From assembly GCA_965221195.1 (NCBI GenBank), contig OZ244864.1, forward strand, positions 1,488,001 to 1,552,000: 64,000 nt of DNA, given 5' to 3'. The position numbers and the translations under genes are program-made. The DNA comes from Poriferisodalis sp965221195 (GTDB taxonomy: Bacteria > Actinomycetota > Acidimicrobiia > Acidimicrobiales > Poriferisodalaceae). Shown in pieces: positions 36,541 to 44,900 of the stretch (positions are counted from its first letter, which is position 1; each line of letters opens with the position of its first letter). The notes beneath the pieces are model-generated. The model did not search any database. It saw only the letters and a program-made list of their open reading frames with translations, and was not told the origin of the DNA.

Positions 36541-36780
36541 GTGTGCCTCGTGATTCGTCGCGGATAGGCCAACTGGTCGGCGTGAACGTAGACAACCCAG
36601 CGGGTTGACTTCAAACGATTTTTTTTCGAGTCCCAAGCCGCGGCTCTGGAACTTGCAGCCCGCGGCACTCTGAAGCCCGCGGCGTTCCGCAGCCAAGCGG
36701 TTGGGGTGCGGGATCTTTCGCCCGCTCGCACTTCCACTGTGCTCGCGGGCCCGCGGCACTCTGCAGCCAAGTGGCTGGGG
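36541..36780 (-). promoter_or_regulatory. Conserved 5' leader of paralogue A (same leader before B-E)
   Basis: Upstream of each of the five ATGs a near-identical leader is found. Reading toward the gene it has a GC-rich part with GCCGCGG, an A-tract of 7 or 8 (8 before A and D, 7 before B, C and E), TTGAAG then TCTACG spaced 16 bases apart (a possible promoter), and GAGG before the ATG. The A-tract length differs between otherwise matching copies. Copies A and C also share an inserted segment (36695-36770, 38820-38895). Confidence 0.5.
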
Positions 36781-36886
36781 TGCGGGGGTTGGTGTGCCCG
36801 TGCTTCAAACAGATGAAGCGCTTCGTACAAAGGTTGGATGTGTTTGGGGCGCTTCATAACTGCGCGCGGTCACGCCAACCCCCGCA
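36781..36886 (+). repeat. 106-bp long-hairpin element, copy 1
   Basis: First of ten equal-length copies. The outer arms are TGCGGGGGTTGGTGTG and CACGCCAACCCCCGCA (one G-U in plus-strand RNA). Inside are CCGTGC/GCGCGG, CAGATGAAGCGC/GCGCTTCAT-AA-CTG and the apical ACAAA/TGTGT pair with loop GGTTGGA. This copy alone has an unpaired C-to-A change in the apical stem. It lies between genes A and B. Confidence 0.9.
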
Positions 36887-36960
36887 TGTTTCAGTTGAGC
36901 TTCCGTGGCAGTGCGGGAAACGCGTTCGTATTACAACCGATGTTTGTGCCCCCACCCGCA

Positions 36961-37148
36961 CGCAACAGTTGGAGCCTTCCTGACACCGTCACGCTCGGTG
37001 ACATCGCCGCTGCTGGTCACGCCAACCCCCGCACGTATCAGTGGCTGGCGCAATCTCTGTGGCTGTACTGGGTACCAATGCAGCAGGTGAGGTGCGGGGA
37101 ACCCCCCCCGCACGCATTCGGGCCGACACGGCCTTAGCCGCGGCGTGT
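36961..37148 (+). repeat. 73-bp second repeat (copy 1) and GC-rich spacer
   Basis: 36961-37033 is a 73-bp unit that recurs at 39011-39083 and 40319-40391. It contains the hairpin GTCAC-GCTCG-GTGAC and ends with a partial copy of the right arm of the 106-bp element (GGTCACGCCAACCCCCGCA). The following 115 bp, down to the stop of gene B, hold GGTGCGGGGAACCCCCCCCGCA, a GC hairpin that recurs downstream of gene C (about 38020-38050) and could be a terminator-like structure. Confidence 0.7.
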
Positions 37149-37715
37149 TCAGCGGTTTGCAGTGTTGGTTGGTCGGCCTTCGATGCCGAGCGCGGTTTCG
37201 ATGCGCGCTAGACGGTCGGTGTGGTCAAGTAGCACGTTCTGTATCTGGTCGAACTTACGGTCAACCTCGGCAAATCGAGCGTTGGTGTCGGCGCGGAGTG
37301 TGCCAATTTCGGCGCGTACGGAGCCGATTTCGTTGTTCATGTCGTTGCGGAGTGTGTCGATTTCGGTGCGTACGTCGTCGAACGCGGCGACCATGAATAA
37401 GAACATGCCGCCGATGAGTGCTGTGAGTACTGCGCCGACGATGGCGGCTATGAGTGTGGTTGAGCGGTTTTGCTGCGTTACCGGCGTGGCAGGTGCGATG
37501 AGCTGCACGGTGGCTGGCATCGCTAGTGGCTCTGCTGGTGCGGCCTCTGCGGTTGCGGGCTCTGCTGGTGTGGCCTCTGTGGTTGCGGGCTCGGCTGGTG
37601 TGGCCTCTGTGGTTGCGGGCTCGGCTGGTGTGGTCTTTGAGGTTGCGGGTTCGGCGCGTGGGGCTTTTGTGGTGCGTTTTTCGCCGGTGTCGGTCACGTT
37701 GTTGATCGTAGCCAT
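37149..37715 (-). CDS. Coiled-coil membrane protein, paralogue B
   Basis: The 188-aa product has the shared plan: MATINNVTDTGEKR start, N-terminal repeats (EPATTEATPA three times in a row), a near-invariant membrane helix, a short coil (DVRTEIDTLRNDMNNEIGSV, then RAEIGTLRADTNARFAEV) and the common C-terminus ending TANR. Its N-terminal type (EKRTT) matches copy E. Its first coil segment (DVRTEIDTLRND) matches copy D. Its membrane-distal coil (LRADTNARFAEVDRKFDQ) matches C and E. This pattern fits exchange of segments between paralogues. The start has the same GAGG as the others. Confidence 0.85.
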   Translation of the reverse strand: MATINNVTDTGEKRTTKAPRAEPATSKTTPAEPATTEATPAEPATTEATPAEPATAEAAPAEPLAMPATVQLIAPATPVTQQNRSTTLIAAIVGAVLTALIGGMFLFMVAAFDDVRTEIDTLRNDMNNEIGSVRAEIGTLRADTNARFAEVDRKFDQIQNVLLDHTDRLARIETALGIEGRPTNTANR

Positions 37716-37863
37716 GTGTGCCTCGTGGTTCGTCGCGGATGGGCCAACTGGTCGGCGTGAACGTAGACAATCCAGCGGGTTGACTTCAAACGATTTTTTT
37801 CAAGTCCCCAACCGCGGCTCTGGAACTTGCAGCCCGCGGCACTCTGCAGCTAAGCGGTTGGGG

Positions 37864-37969
37864 TGCGGGGGTTGGTGTGCCCGTGCTTCAAACAGATGAA
37901 GCGCTTCGTACACAGGTTGGATGTGTTTGGGGCGCTTCATAACTGCGCGCGGTCACACCAACCCCCGCA
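37864..37969 (+). repeat. 106-bp long-hairpin element, copy 2
   Basis: This copy has perfect 16-bp outer arms (TGCGGGGGTTGGTGTG and CACACCAACCCCCGCA) and perfect inner stems. It lies between genes B and C. 37978-38083 repeats the spacer seen downstream of gene A's element, with the same GC hairpin. Confidence 0.92.
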
Positions 37970-38083
37970 CGTACACGGGCTGGCGCAATCTCTGTGGCTG
38001 TACTGGGTACCAATGCAGCAGGTGAGGTGCGGGGAACCCCCCCCGCACGCATTCGGGCCGACACAGCCTTAGCCGCGGCGTGT

Positions 38084-38665
38084 TCAGCGGTTTGCAGTGT
38101 TGGTTGGTCGGCCTTCGATGTCGAGCGCGGTTTCGATGCGCGCTAGACGGTCGGTGTGGTCAAGTAGCACTCTCTGTATTTGGTCGAACTTGCGGTCAAC
38201 CTCGGCAAATCGAGCGTTGGTGTCGGCGCGGAGTGTGCCGATTTCGGCGCGTACGGAGCTGATTTCGTTGTGTACGTCGTCGAACGCGGCGACCATGAAC
38301 AAGAACATGCCGCCGATGAGTGCTGTGAGTACTGCGCCGACGATGGCGGCTATTAGTGTGGTTGAGCGGTTTTGTTGCGTTACCGGTGTGGCGGGTGCGA
38401 TGAGCTGCACGGTGGCTGGCATCGTTAGTGGCTCGGCCGCCGGGGCCTCGGCCGCTGGGGCTTTTGTGGTTGCGGGTTCTGCCGCCGGTGCTGCCTCTGT
38501 GGTTGCGGGTTCGGCGCGTGCGGCTTCTGTGGTTGCGGGTTCGGCGCGTGCGGCTTCTGTGGTTGCGGGTTCGGCGCGTGCGGCTCTTGTGGTTGCGGGA
38601 TCGGCCGTTGGGGTTTCTGCGGCATGCTTTTCGCCGGTGTCGGTCACGTTGTTGATCGTAGCCAT
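38084..38665 (-). CDS. Coiled-coil membrane protein, paralogue C
   Basis: The 193-aa product begins MATINNVTDTGEKHAAE (the N-terminal type of A and D). It has three consecutive RAEPATTEAA units plus a PAAEPATTKAPAAEAPAAEP segment, the invariant membrane helix, and the shortest coil (DVHNEISSVRAEIGTLRADTN-ARFAEVDRKFDQ). It ends with the common C-terminus. The N-terminal repeats are encoded by a 30-bp DNA unit in near-identical tandem copies (38501-38590), so repeat number is likely to vary. It has the same leader and RBS as its neighbours. The function is unknown; a surface or cell-cell contact role is a guess based on predicted topology. Confidence 0.85.
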   Translation of the reverse strand: MATINNVTDTGEKHAAETPTADPATTRAARAEPATTEAARAEPATTEAARAEPATTEAAPAAEPATTKAPAAEAPAAEPLTMPATVQLIAPATPVTQQNRSTTLIAAIVGAVLTALIGGMFLFMVAAFDDVHNEISSVRAEIGTLRADTNARFAEVDRKFDQIQRVLLDHTDRLARIETALDIEGRPTNTANR

Positions 38666-38904
38666 GTGTGCCTCGTGGTTCGTCGCGGATAGGCCAACTG
38701 GTCGGCGTGAACGTAGACAATCCAGCGGGTTGACTTCAAACGATTTTTTTCGAGTCCCAAGCCGCGGCTCTGGAACTTGCAGCCCGCGGCACTCTGCAGC
38801 CCGCGACGTTCCGTAGTCAAGCGGTTGGGGTGCGGGATCTTTCGCCCGCTCGCACTTCCACTGTGCTCGCGGGCCCGCGGCACTCTGCAGCCAAGCGGTT
38901 GGGG

Positions 38905-39010
38905 TGCGGGGGTTGGTGTGCCCGTGCTTCAAACAGATGAGGCGCTTCGTACACAGGTTGGATGTGTTTGGGGCGCTTCATAACTGCGCGCGGTCACGCC
39001 AACCCCCGCA
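38905..39010 (+). repeat. 106-bp long-hairpin element, copy 3, followed by the 73-bp repeat
   Basis: The outer arm has CACGCC (U-G in plus RNA). The inner arm reads ATGAGGCGC against GCGCTTCAT, an A-to-G change that leaves a G-U pair in plus-strand RNA. It is followed directly by the second copy of the 73-bp repeat (39011-39083). It lies between genes C and D. Confidence 0.92.
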
Positions 39011-39119
39011 CGCAACAGTTGGAGCCTTCCTGACACCGTCACGCTTGGTGACATCGCCGCTGCTGGTCACACCAACCCCCGCACGTACATGGGCCGACAC
39101 AGCTCTAACTGCGGCGTGT

Positions 39120-39731
39120 TCAGCGGTTTGCAGTGTTGGTTGGTCGGCCTTCGATGTCGAGCGCGGTTTCGATGCGCGCTAGGCGGTCGGTGTGGTCAAG
39201 TAGCACGTTCTGTATTTGGTCGAACTTGCGGTCAAATTCTCTGCGGAGTGTGCCGATCTGTTCGTTCATGTCGTTGCGGAGTATGCCGATCTGTTCGTTC
39301 GTGTCGTTGCGGAGTGTGCCGATCTGTTCGTTCATGTCGTTGCGGAGTATGCCGATCTGTTCGTTCGTGTCGTTGCGGAGTGTGTCGATTTCGGTGCGTA
39401 CGTCGTCGAACGCGGCGACCATGAACAAGAACATGCCGCCGATGAGTGCTGTGAGTACTGCGCCGACGATGGCGGCTATTAGTGTGGTTGAGCGGTTTTG
39501 CTGCGTTACCGGCGTGGCGGGTGCGATGAGCTGCACGGTGGCTGGCATCGTTAGTGGCTCGGCCGCCGGGGCCTCGGCCGCTGGGGCTTTTGTGGTTGCG
39601 GGTTCTGCCGCCGGTGCTGCCTTTGTGGTTGCGGGTTCGGCTGGTGCGGCTTCTGTGGTTGCGGGATCGGCCGTTGGGGTTTCTGCGGCATGCTTTTCGC
39701 CGGTGTCGGTCACGTTGTTGATCGTAGCCAT
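39120..39731 (-). CDS. Coiled-coil membrane protein, paralogue D
   Basis: The 203-aa product has the A/C-type N-terminus (EKHAAETPTADPATTEA), the invariant membrane helix and a coil made almost purely of 11-residue repeats: LRNDTNEQIGI and LRNDMNEQIGT alternate four times (33-bp DNA units, about 39238-39380). LRREFDRKFDQ and the common C-terminus follow. Eleven-residue (hendecad) periodicity predicts a nearly straight or right-handed coil. The same unit appears once or twice in A and E, so D looks like an expansion of a shared module. ATG 39731 follows the shared GAGG. Confidence 0.85.
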   Translation of the reverse strand: MATINNVTDTGEKHAAETPTADPATTEAAPAEPATTKAAPAAEPATTKAPAAEAPAAEPLTMPATVQLIAPATPVTQQNRSTTLIAAIVGAVLTALIGGMFLFMVAAFDDVRTEIDTLRNDTNEQIGILRNDMNEQIGTLRNDTNEQIGILRNDMNEQIGTLRREFDRKFDQIQNVLLDHTDRLARIETALDIEGRPTNTANR

Positions 39732-39880
39732 GTGTGCCTCGTGGTTCGTCGCGGATAGGCCAACTGGTCGGCGTGAACGTAGACAATCCAGCGGGTTGAC
39801 TTCAAACGATTTTTTTTCGAGTCCCCAACTGCGGCTGTGGACCTTGTGGCTTGTAGCACTCTGCAGCCAAGTGGCTGGGG

Positions 39881-40318
39881 TGTGGGGGTTGGTGTGCCCG
39901 TGCTTCAAACAGATGAAGCGCTTCGTACACAGGTTGGATGTGTTTGGGGCGCTTCATAACTGCGCGCGGTCACGCCAACCCCCGCAGGTATCAGTTGAGT
40001 CTCCGTGGCTGTGCGGGAAACGCGTCCTGTAGCTAAGCGGTTGGGGTGCGGGGGTTGGTGTGCCCGTGCTTCAAACAGATGAAGCGCGTTGTACGCAGGT
40101 TGGATGTGTTTGGGGCGCTTCATAACTGCGCGCGGTCACACCAACCCCCGCAGGTATCAGTTGAGTCTCCGTGGCTGTGCGGGAAACGCGTCCTGTAGCT
40201 AAGCGGTTGGGGTGTGGGGGTTGGTGTGCCCGTGCTTCAAACAGATGAAGCGCTTCGTACACAAGTTGGATGTGTTTGGGGCGCTTCATAACTGCGCGCG
40301 GTCATGCCAACCCCCGCA
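39881..40318 (+). repeat. Three tandem 106-bp hairpin elements at 166-bp spacing (copies 4-6)
   Basis: Copies lie at 39881-39986, 40047-40152 and 40213-40318, exactly 166 bp apart, separated by a 60-bp linker with GGTATCAGTTGAG and AAACGCGTCCTGTAG. Copies 4 and 6 have C-to-T at arm position 3 (U-G). Copy 6 also has CATGCC in the right arm (two wobble pairs). Copy 5 has ACGCA in the apical stem (wobble). A third 73-bp repeat follows at 40319-40391. They separate genes D and E. Confidence 0.92.
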
Positions 40319-40427
40319 CGCAACAGTTGGAGCCTTCCTGACACCGTCACGCTCGGTGACATCGCCGCTGCTGGTCACACCATCCCCCGCACGCATTCGG
40401 GCCGACACAGCCTTAGCCGCGGCGTGT

Positions 40428-40940
40428 TCAGCGGTTTGCAGTGTTGGTTGGTCGGCCTTCGATGTCGAGCGCGGTTTCGATGCGCGCTAGACGGTCGGTG
40501 TGGTCGAGTAGCACTCTCTGTATTTGGTCGAACTTGCGGTCAACTTCGGCAAATCGAGCGTTGGTGTCGTTGCGGAGTGTGTCGATCTGTTCGTTGGTGT
40601 CGGCGCGGAGTGAGCCGATTTCGGCGCGTACGGAGCTGATTTCGTTGTGTACGTCGTCGAACGCGGCGACCATGAACAAGAACATGCCGCCGATGAGTGC
40701 TGTGAGTACTGCGCCGACGATGGCGGCTATTAGTGTGGTTGAGCGGTTTTGTTGCGTTACCGGTGTGGCGGGTGCGATGAGCTGCACGGTGGCTGGCATC
40801 GCTAGTGGCTCTGCTGGTGCGGCCTCTGCCTCTGTGGTTGCGGGTTCGGCGCGTGCGGCTCTTGTGGTTGCGGGTTCGGCGCGTGGGGCTTCTGTGGTGC
40901 GTTTTTCGCCGGTGTCGGTCACGTTGTTGATCGTAGCCAT
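40428..40940 (-). CDS. Coiled-coil membrane protein, paralogue E
   Basis: The 170-aa product is the shortest copy. It has the B-type N-terminus (EKRTTEAPRAEPATTRAARAEPATTEA), a reduced linker, the invariant membrane helix, a coil starting like C (DVHNEISSVRAEIGSL), an ADTNEQIDTLRNDTN segment shared with D-type units, and the B/C-type ARFAEVDRKFDQ end. It is thus a mosaic of the other copies. It is the promoter-distal boundary of the array on this strand: reading right to left it is the first gene after the four tandem hairpin elements. Confidence 0.85.
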   Translation of the reverse strand: MATINNVTDTGEKRTTEAPRAEPATTRAARAEPATTEAEAAPAEPLAMPATVQLIAPATPVTQQNRSTTLIAAIVGAVLTALIGGMFLFMVAAFDDVHNEISSVRAEIGSLRADTNEQIDTLRNDTNARFAEVDRKFDQIQRVLLDHTDRLARIETALDIEGRPTNTANR

Positions 40941-41105
40941 GTGTGCCTCGTGGTTCGTCGCGGATAGGCCAACTGGTCGGCGTGAACGTAGACAACCCAG
41001 CGGGGTGACTTCAAACGATTTTTTTCAAGTCCCAAGCCGCGGCTCTGGAACTTGCAGCCCGCGGCACTCTGCAGCCCGCGACGTTCCGCAGCTAAGCGGT
41101 TGGGG

Positions 41106-41709
41106 TGCGGGGGTTGGTGTGCCCGTGCTTCAAACAGATGAAGCGCTTCGTACACAGGTTGGATGTGTTTGGGGCGCTTCATAACTGCGCGCGGTCACAC
41201 CAACCCCCGCAGGTATCAGTTGAGCCTCTGTGGCTGTGCGGGAAACGCGTCCTGTAGCCAAGTGGCTGGGGTGTGGGGGTTGGTGTGCCCGTGCTTCAAA
41301 CAGATGAAGCGCTTCGTACACAGGTTGGATGTGTTTGGGGCGCTTCATAACTGCGCGCGGTCACACCAACCCCCGCAGGTATCAGTTGAGTCTCCGTGGC
41401 TGTGCCGGAAACGCGTCCTGTAGCTAAGCGGTTGGGGTGCGGGGGTTGGTGTGCCCGTGCTTCAAACAGATGAAGCGCTTCGTACGCAGGTTGGATGTGT
41501 TTGGGGCGCTTCATAACTGCGCGCGGTCATGCCAACCCCCGCAGGTATCAGTTGAGCCTCTGTGGCAGTGCGGGAAACGCGTCCTGTAGCCAAGTGGCTG
41601 GGGTGCGGGGGTTGGTGTGCCCGTGCTTCAAACAGATGAAGCGCTTCGTACACAGGTTGGATGTGTTTGGGGCGCTTCATAACTGCGCGCGGTCACACCA
41701 ACCCCCGCA
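41106..41709 (+). repeat. Four tandem 106-bp hairpin elements at 166-bp spacing (copies 7-10)
   Basis: Copies lie at 41106-41211, 41272-41377, 41438-41543 and 41604-41709. Copies 7 and 10 have perfect outer arms, copy 8 has the C-to-T change at position 3, and copy 9 has CATGCC plus ACGCA in the apical stem (all wobble-compatible in plus RNA). The array ends 70 bp before the first possible start of the giant surface-protein frame and 226 bp before its preferred start. It could therefore form part of that gene's 5' leader, or a separate small RNA. Confidence 0.92.
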
Positions 41710-41854
41710 CGCAACAGTTGAGTCTCTGTGGCAGCGCAGGGTCTGTTGGTTCCCGACTGCGAACGGAGGCTCAAGTGAGTGATGGTATTGGAGTGGCGTT
41801 GCCGTTCGTGGGTGTGGTATCATAGAGTCGTGACGCACAAAGGGGAGACACATA

Positions 41855-41865
41855 GGGGGGGGGGG
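41855..41865 (+). promoter_or_regulatory. Run of 11 G in the 5' region of the giant surface-protein gene
   Basis: Eleven consecutive G lie 70 bp before the preferred GTG (41935) and downstream of a possible TTGCCG-N18-TAGAGT promoter (41799-41828). If translation starts at 41779, the tract is inside the frame and slippage would switch it off. If it starts at 41935, the tract lies in the leader. G-tracts of this length are unstable in bacteria. Confidence 0.6.
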
Positions 41866-41934
41866 TATCCACCCCAACTTAGGGCTACCCACCCCAACTT
41901 AACTGTCAGGTTGATAGAGGGGGATCGGCTAGCA

Positions 41935-44900
41935 GTGACCGGCGAGCAAGCGGGTGTGACCAATTCAGGTCTGGGTCGTGTCGGCGGCCCCGGTTGGTGG
42001 CGCGCGCTCAAAGCGACGCTTGTAGTTGCGAAAGCTAGTGGTTCCGGTTGGCGTCGTCGGCTAGTGGCGGCGTTGGTGGTAGCGGTGTTGGCTGTGGGGT
42101 TGGCGCCGGTCGGCGTGCTGTCTCCTGCGCCGGCTGAAGCGCAGACAGCGCCGGGGAAGCCGACAGGTTTGTCGGCTTCCCCGGGTTTCAAAGCTGTGAC
42201 TTTATCTTGGAATAATCCGTCTAATAGTAATATTACTCAATATCAGTTTCAGCAAAGAATTGCTGGCAGCAGCTGGGGTAGTGTTTGGGATCTTATTCCT
42301 GGTAGTGGTGCTAATTCTACTGCCTATGTGGTTGCTGGGTTGACTAATGGTGTTACCTATGATTTCCGAATCCGCGCTATAGCTGGATTGAGTAACAGCG
42401 CAGCATCAGACGTTGTGTCTGCCACTCCGTTCGATAGTCCGGCGGCGCCGTCTAATTTGGTTGCTAGTGCTGGTGATGGTCGTGTGGCGTTGAGTTGGGA
42501 TAATCCGTTTAATAGCAACATTTTTAGTTATCAGTTTAGGTATGCTTCGGGTACGTTATCATCTTCGGATTCTTGGAAGCCGGTTGTTGGTTCTGATGCT
42601 AGTACTACAAGTCATTTGGTTACAGGGTTGACTAATGGCACGCAGTACACTTTCCAAATAAGACCCATTGGCAGAAACTTTGTTCGTGGTTTAGAATCGG
42701 TGATGGTGACAGCGACTCCTGAGGCGGGTTTGGTGTTGGCGCCGTATGGTTTCAGGTTGGCGGGTTATGGGTCTGAGAGTTTGATGGTGTCTTGGGATGA
42801 TCCGTCTAATAATGCGATCACTGGTTATCAGTATCGTATAGGTTCAGGGGTGCCGTATAGTTGGGGTAACTGGACTGAGATAAATAACAGTTCGGCTTCT
42901 ACTGTTAGCCACACGTTGGGTTCGCTTGTTAATGGTGTGCGTTATGGTGTGCAGGTGCGAGCTGTTTTGGGTGCTAAGGTGAGTCAGCCGTCGCGTGTGG
43001 TGTATGGTTACCCGGCTGCTGATGTGTCTGGGTTGGCCACTCGGCGGGGGGACACGCGGGTTACGTTGGAGTGGACTCGGGTAAGTAATGCTGGTATCGA
43101 TGGTTTTGAATATCAGATTATTGAGGGTCAAACAAGCGGTGAATGGACAGCGATACCCGGTAGTGATGGTGGTACTCGTAGTTTCACGGTGTTGGGTTTA
43201 ACGAATGGTACTGCTTATAAGTTCAAGGTGAGAACAACGCAAGGACGGCTTAGTGCTACTGCTGCAGAGGTAGGGCCAGTTACTCCAGCTGCGGGCGTTA
43301 AGGCGATAGCAGCCGCACCAGCGAATTTTAGGGCGACTCGCTGGTTTAACACTGGTTTTGAAGTGCAGTGGGATGAGCCTGATAATGCTGCGGTTACCGG
43401 GTATCAGTATAGCACAAGCAGAACAAGTGATCCTGAGGGTGGTTGGTATGGTTGGGCTGCTATACCTGGGGATAGGAAGACAACTACGTTTCAGCGTTCT
43501 AGTGGTTTTGCGAATAAAACTGCTGTGTATGTTCGGATACGAGCAGTTGTCGGTTCTACACCAGGTATCGCGTCGCGGCCTGTTCTGATAGTGCCTAACG
43601 CGCCTGTTGTCTTGTCACCAAATGCGGGTGACAAGCAGGTAACATTGTCTTGGCCTGACCCTGAAAACAGCTATATTGTTGGTTGGGAGTACAGCGCACG
43701 ACAGGCTTTGGGTACTATCACCCTTGCCAGCCGGTGGACGTTGATTCCAAACAGTGATGCTACTACTACATCGCACACAGTTGACAATGTTAACGGTACG
43801 TTAATAAACGACGCTACTTTCTACAATTTTAGAGTTAGACCGGTGTTCGGTGCAGGGTTAACAGGAGCTTTATCAAATCAAGTTCAGTCGACACCTACTG
43901 CGGCTCGTAAAGCTAAACCCGCTGCGCCGCGAAACTTTAGGGTTACTTCTTTTACATATGACACTTCAACATCAAAACTAGATGCAGTTTTTTCTTCTGC
44001 TGACCTGAGCAACCCGAACATAACTAATTACAAATGGACTCTTCGTAGAGTCTCAGCTGAAAACCCGCATGTAAATCACACGTCCACGGGTCGTACTTTG
44101 CGGATAGCTCAGATAGATGCTGATATTGCCCATGAGGCGTGTGTTCGAGCGGCAATTAAAATCTCTGAAGGCAATTTCGTAGACGGGTTTCCTTCTTGTA
44201 TTCGCTTCACCACTTACCCACCCCCGACCGGTCTAACAGCTCAAGCTAGCACCAGTCAAGTGAAACTATCTTGGACCGATCCCAACGTTGATGCTATAGC
44301 TTGGTATCAGTATCGAGTCGGCACCGGCGAAATTGGTTCAATCGAATGGCAAGCCTGGAACGGTGTTCCAAACAGTAACGCAGACACCACCACCCACACA
44401 GTAGGTGGTTTAACGAACGGCACGCAATACCGCTTCCAACTTAGAGCAGGCGTAACAGGCCAACCACCCACCCCACCATCAACCATCGTCACAGCCACAC
44501 CGGTTTTGCCTGATCGGCCTGCGAAGTTGGCTAATGTGTCTGTTACGGTTGGTAATCAGTCGGTAACATTAGGTTGGGATAATCCTAATAGTGATGTTGT
44601 GGATGGTTACGAGTATCGTCAGGGTACTGGTGATCCGCTGTCGTGGGGTGAGTGGACAGCGTTTAGTGGTCGTTTTACAGGCGCGAGACTTCAGCGGGTG
44701 GTTGTTGGGTTGACGAATGGTACTGCTTATAGTTTTCAAATACGAGCAACTGCTGGTACTGTGAAAGGCGCAAGTTCTGATACTGTGACAGGCACTCCTG
44801 TTGCGCCGCCTGCGAAACCGACAGGTTTGTCGGCTACCGGAGGTGTCAACCAGGTAACGTTGTCTTGGTCTGATCCGTCTAACAGTAGCATTACCCGCTA

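Noticed and set aside
35929..39482. Plus-strand frames rich in VVAECADFGAYGADF-type repeats opposite the coil genes
   Set aside because: They are antisense images of the coiled-coil repeats; the minus-strand genes have RBS, start, membrane helix and heptad/hendecad pattern.
39905..41680. Repeated 72-codon minus-strand frames (starting MKRPKHIQP) across the hairpin arrays
   Set aside because: They arise because the 166-bp repeat is open in two frames before it shifts; each runs through two repeat units and has no ribosome-binding site or protein-like features.
36781..41709. Hairpin elements as integron attC sites
   Set aside because: The length and fold are suggestive, but the GTTRRRY/RYYYAAC core boxes are absent, no integrase is present, and regular 166-bp tandem spacing does not fit cassette insertion.
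39881..41709. CRISPR array
   Set aside because: The 166-bp period has long repeats and near-identical 60-bp linkers instead of short repeats with unique spacers, and no cas gene is present.
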